In this document: one piece after another, positions 5,986 through 6,284 of the stretch
Numbering within the stretch: the stretch's first letter is position 1
How the letters are laid out: each line of letters begins with the position of its first letter
Assembly (NCBI RefSeq): GCF_001507435.1
Contig: NZ_LMWH01000022.1
Location: forward strand, 1 to 6,284
Reading direction: 5' to 3'
Source: Streptomyces sp. NRRL F-5122
GTDB taxonomy: Bacteria; Actinomycetota; Actinomycetes; Streptomycetales; Streptomycetaceae
DNA length: 6,284 nucleotides
Made by a program: the position numbers and the translations under genes
The notes under the pieces: generated by a model
What the model was told of the DNA's origin: nothing
Database searches by the model: none
The model's input: only the letters and a program-made list of their open reading frames with translations

Positions 5986-6037
5986 GCGCCGGATCGAGCA
6001 GGAGGCGAGACGCCTCGCCGTCTGATCGATCCGGCGC
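5986..6037 (-). terminator. Long stepped hairpin ending the fascin-domain gene
   Basis: Twelve perfect base pairs (GCGCCGGATCGA at 5986-5997 with 6026-6037) continue after a mismatch into four pairs (5999-6002 with 6021-6024, one G-T), then after another mismatch into six pairs (GGCGAG 6004-6009 with CTCGCC 6014-6019) closed by a 4-base loop. It begins nine bases beyond the minus-strand stop at 6047-6049, as expected for that gene's terminator. There is no U-tract. Confidence 0.7.
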
Positions 6038-6046
6038 GGTCGTATC

Positions 6047-6189
6047 TCAGCCCTGCGAGAACGAGAACTTCTCCCAATCCCCGACGGAGGCCGAGCGCGC
6101 CCGCAGCATGCCATAGCCGGTACCCGTGTAGGCCAACTCAGCACTCACGTACTGGCCGTTGACGAGAGACTTGATGGTGCAGTAGCTAG
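6047..6189 (-). pseudogene. C-terminal remnant of a fascin-domain protein, truncated by an insertion sequence
   Basis: Read on the minus strand, the frame gives YCTIKSLVNGQYVSAELAYT, then GTGYGMLRARSASVGDWEKF and SFSQG before TGA at 6047-6049. The order 'ANGKYVSAE ... LLRAR ... GPWEKF' is the hallmark repeat of fascin-like beta-trefoil domains, which in streptomycetes occur in small secreted proteins and as C-terminal modules of secreted hydrolases. About 45 codons, roughly one trefoil repeat, are left. Going upstream, the homology stops at about 6187 and an in-frame TGA (6200-6202) follows, so no start exists in the window. The cut coincides with a CTAG and the edge of probable insertion-sequence DNA. 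The gene still keeps its own terminator, so the 3' end is original and the 5' part should lie beyond the inserted element. It cannot give a functional product as it stands. Confidence 0.75.
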
Positions 6190-6284
6190 TAGTGCTTGGT
6201 CAGGTCCGTATCGGTGTGGGTATGTCGCGGTGGCAGGTGGGGCAGGCGCCGGTCCAGAGGGCGAGGTGTGTTTGTAGCTCGCGG
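6190..6284 (-). mobile_element. Probable end of an insertion sequence (rest lies beyond the window)
   Basis: Sequence unrelated to the fascin-domain gene starts directly beside CTAG (6186-6189) and runs off the right edge. It carries a minus-strand frame that ends 10 bases from the junction, as transposase genes in compact insertion sequences do. The presumed outer end begins TAGTGCTTGGTCAGGTCC. CTAG is a known target of several insertion-sequence families with 4-bp duplications, but the partner repeat and the second copy of the target are outside the window, so the family and exact boundary are not established. Confidence 0.55.
6200..6284 (-). CDS. Partial C-terminus of a probable transposase
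   Basis: The frame enters from the right edge and reads RELQTHLALWTGACPTCHRD, then IPTPIRT to TGA 6200-6202. The CPTC pair with a following His suggests a small zinc-binding knuckle. The alternative frame at the very end reads DLTKHY and stops at TAG built from the CTAG junction, so a 1-base shift may have altered the last residues. Only about 27 codons are visible; the transposase call rests on position at an apparent insertion boundary more than on homology. It could also be an unrelated zinc-binding protein tail. Confidence 0.4.
   Translation of the reverse strand, partial: RELQTHLALWTGACPTCHRDIPTPIRT

Noticed and set aside
1..6284. CRISPR arrays, tRNA or rRNA genes, toxin-antitoxin pairs, biosynthetic cluster genes
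   Set aside because: No regularly spaced repeats, cloverleaf-like sequence or recognisable paired small genes were found.

Overview
The window is high-GC DNA with actinobacterial gene style: strong G/C preference at third codon positions, GTG starts, purine-rich ribosome binding sites and GC-rich hairpin terminators without U-tracts. A Streptomyces or close relative is the best guess. Only three genes look intact. The rest is broken genes, gene ends and mobile-element debris, as in accessory chromosome arms of streptomycetes; that placement is inference.

Layout. Positions 1-760 are C- and A-rich on the + strand and hold no supportable gene. A 13-bp perfect hairpin (761-792) precedes a decayed Tn3-family transposase N-terminus (DUF4158, 814-1350) that changes frame three times and then ends. 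Next is an intact 193-aa dihydrofolate-reductase/RibD-like gene (1498-2079) with a 16-bp palindrome just before its ribosome binding site. Positions 2080-2860 contain no intact gene, only an imperfect inverted repeat and one short coding-like remnant. A hairpin at 2861-2893 separates this from a minus-strand gene for a 135-aa secreted protein with four cysteines (2908-3315).

A 460-bp divergent spacer with two palindromes leads to the largest gene, an uncharacterised protein of about 469 aa (3776-5185), closed by an 8-bp hairpin. Downstream are a frameshifted gene remnant (5325-5709), an unassigned stretch (5710-5985), and a 52-nt hairpin that terminates a minus-strand fascin-domain gene. Only the C-terminal end of that gene remains (6047 to about 6189). 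It is cut beside a CTAG tetranucleotide by what looks like the end of an insertion sequence carrying a transposase tail (6190-6284).

The genes do not form an evident pathway or operon; each intact one sits alone between debris. No convincing multi-gene novel system is visible. The best novelty candidates are the 469-aa protein and the four-cysteine secreted protein that share a divergent spacer.
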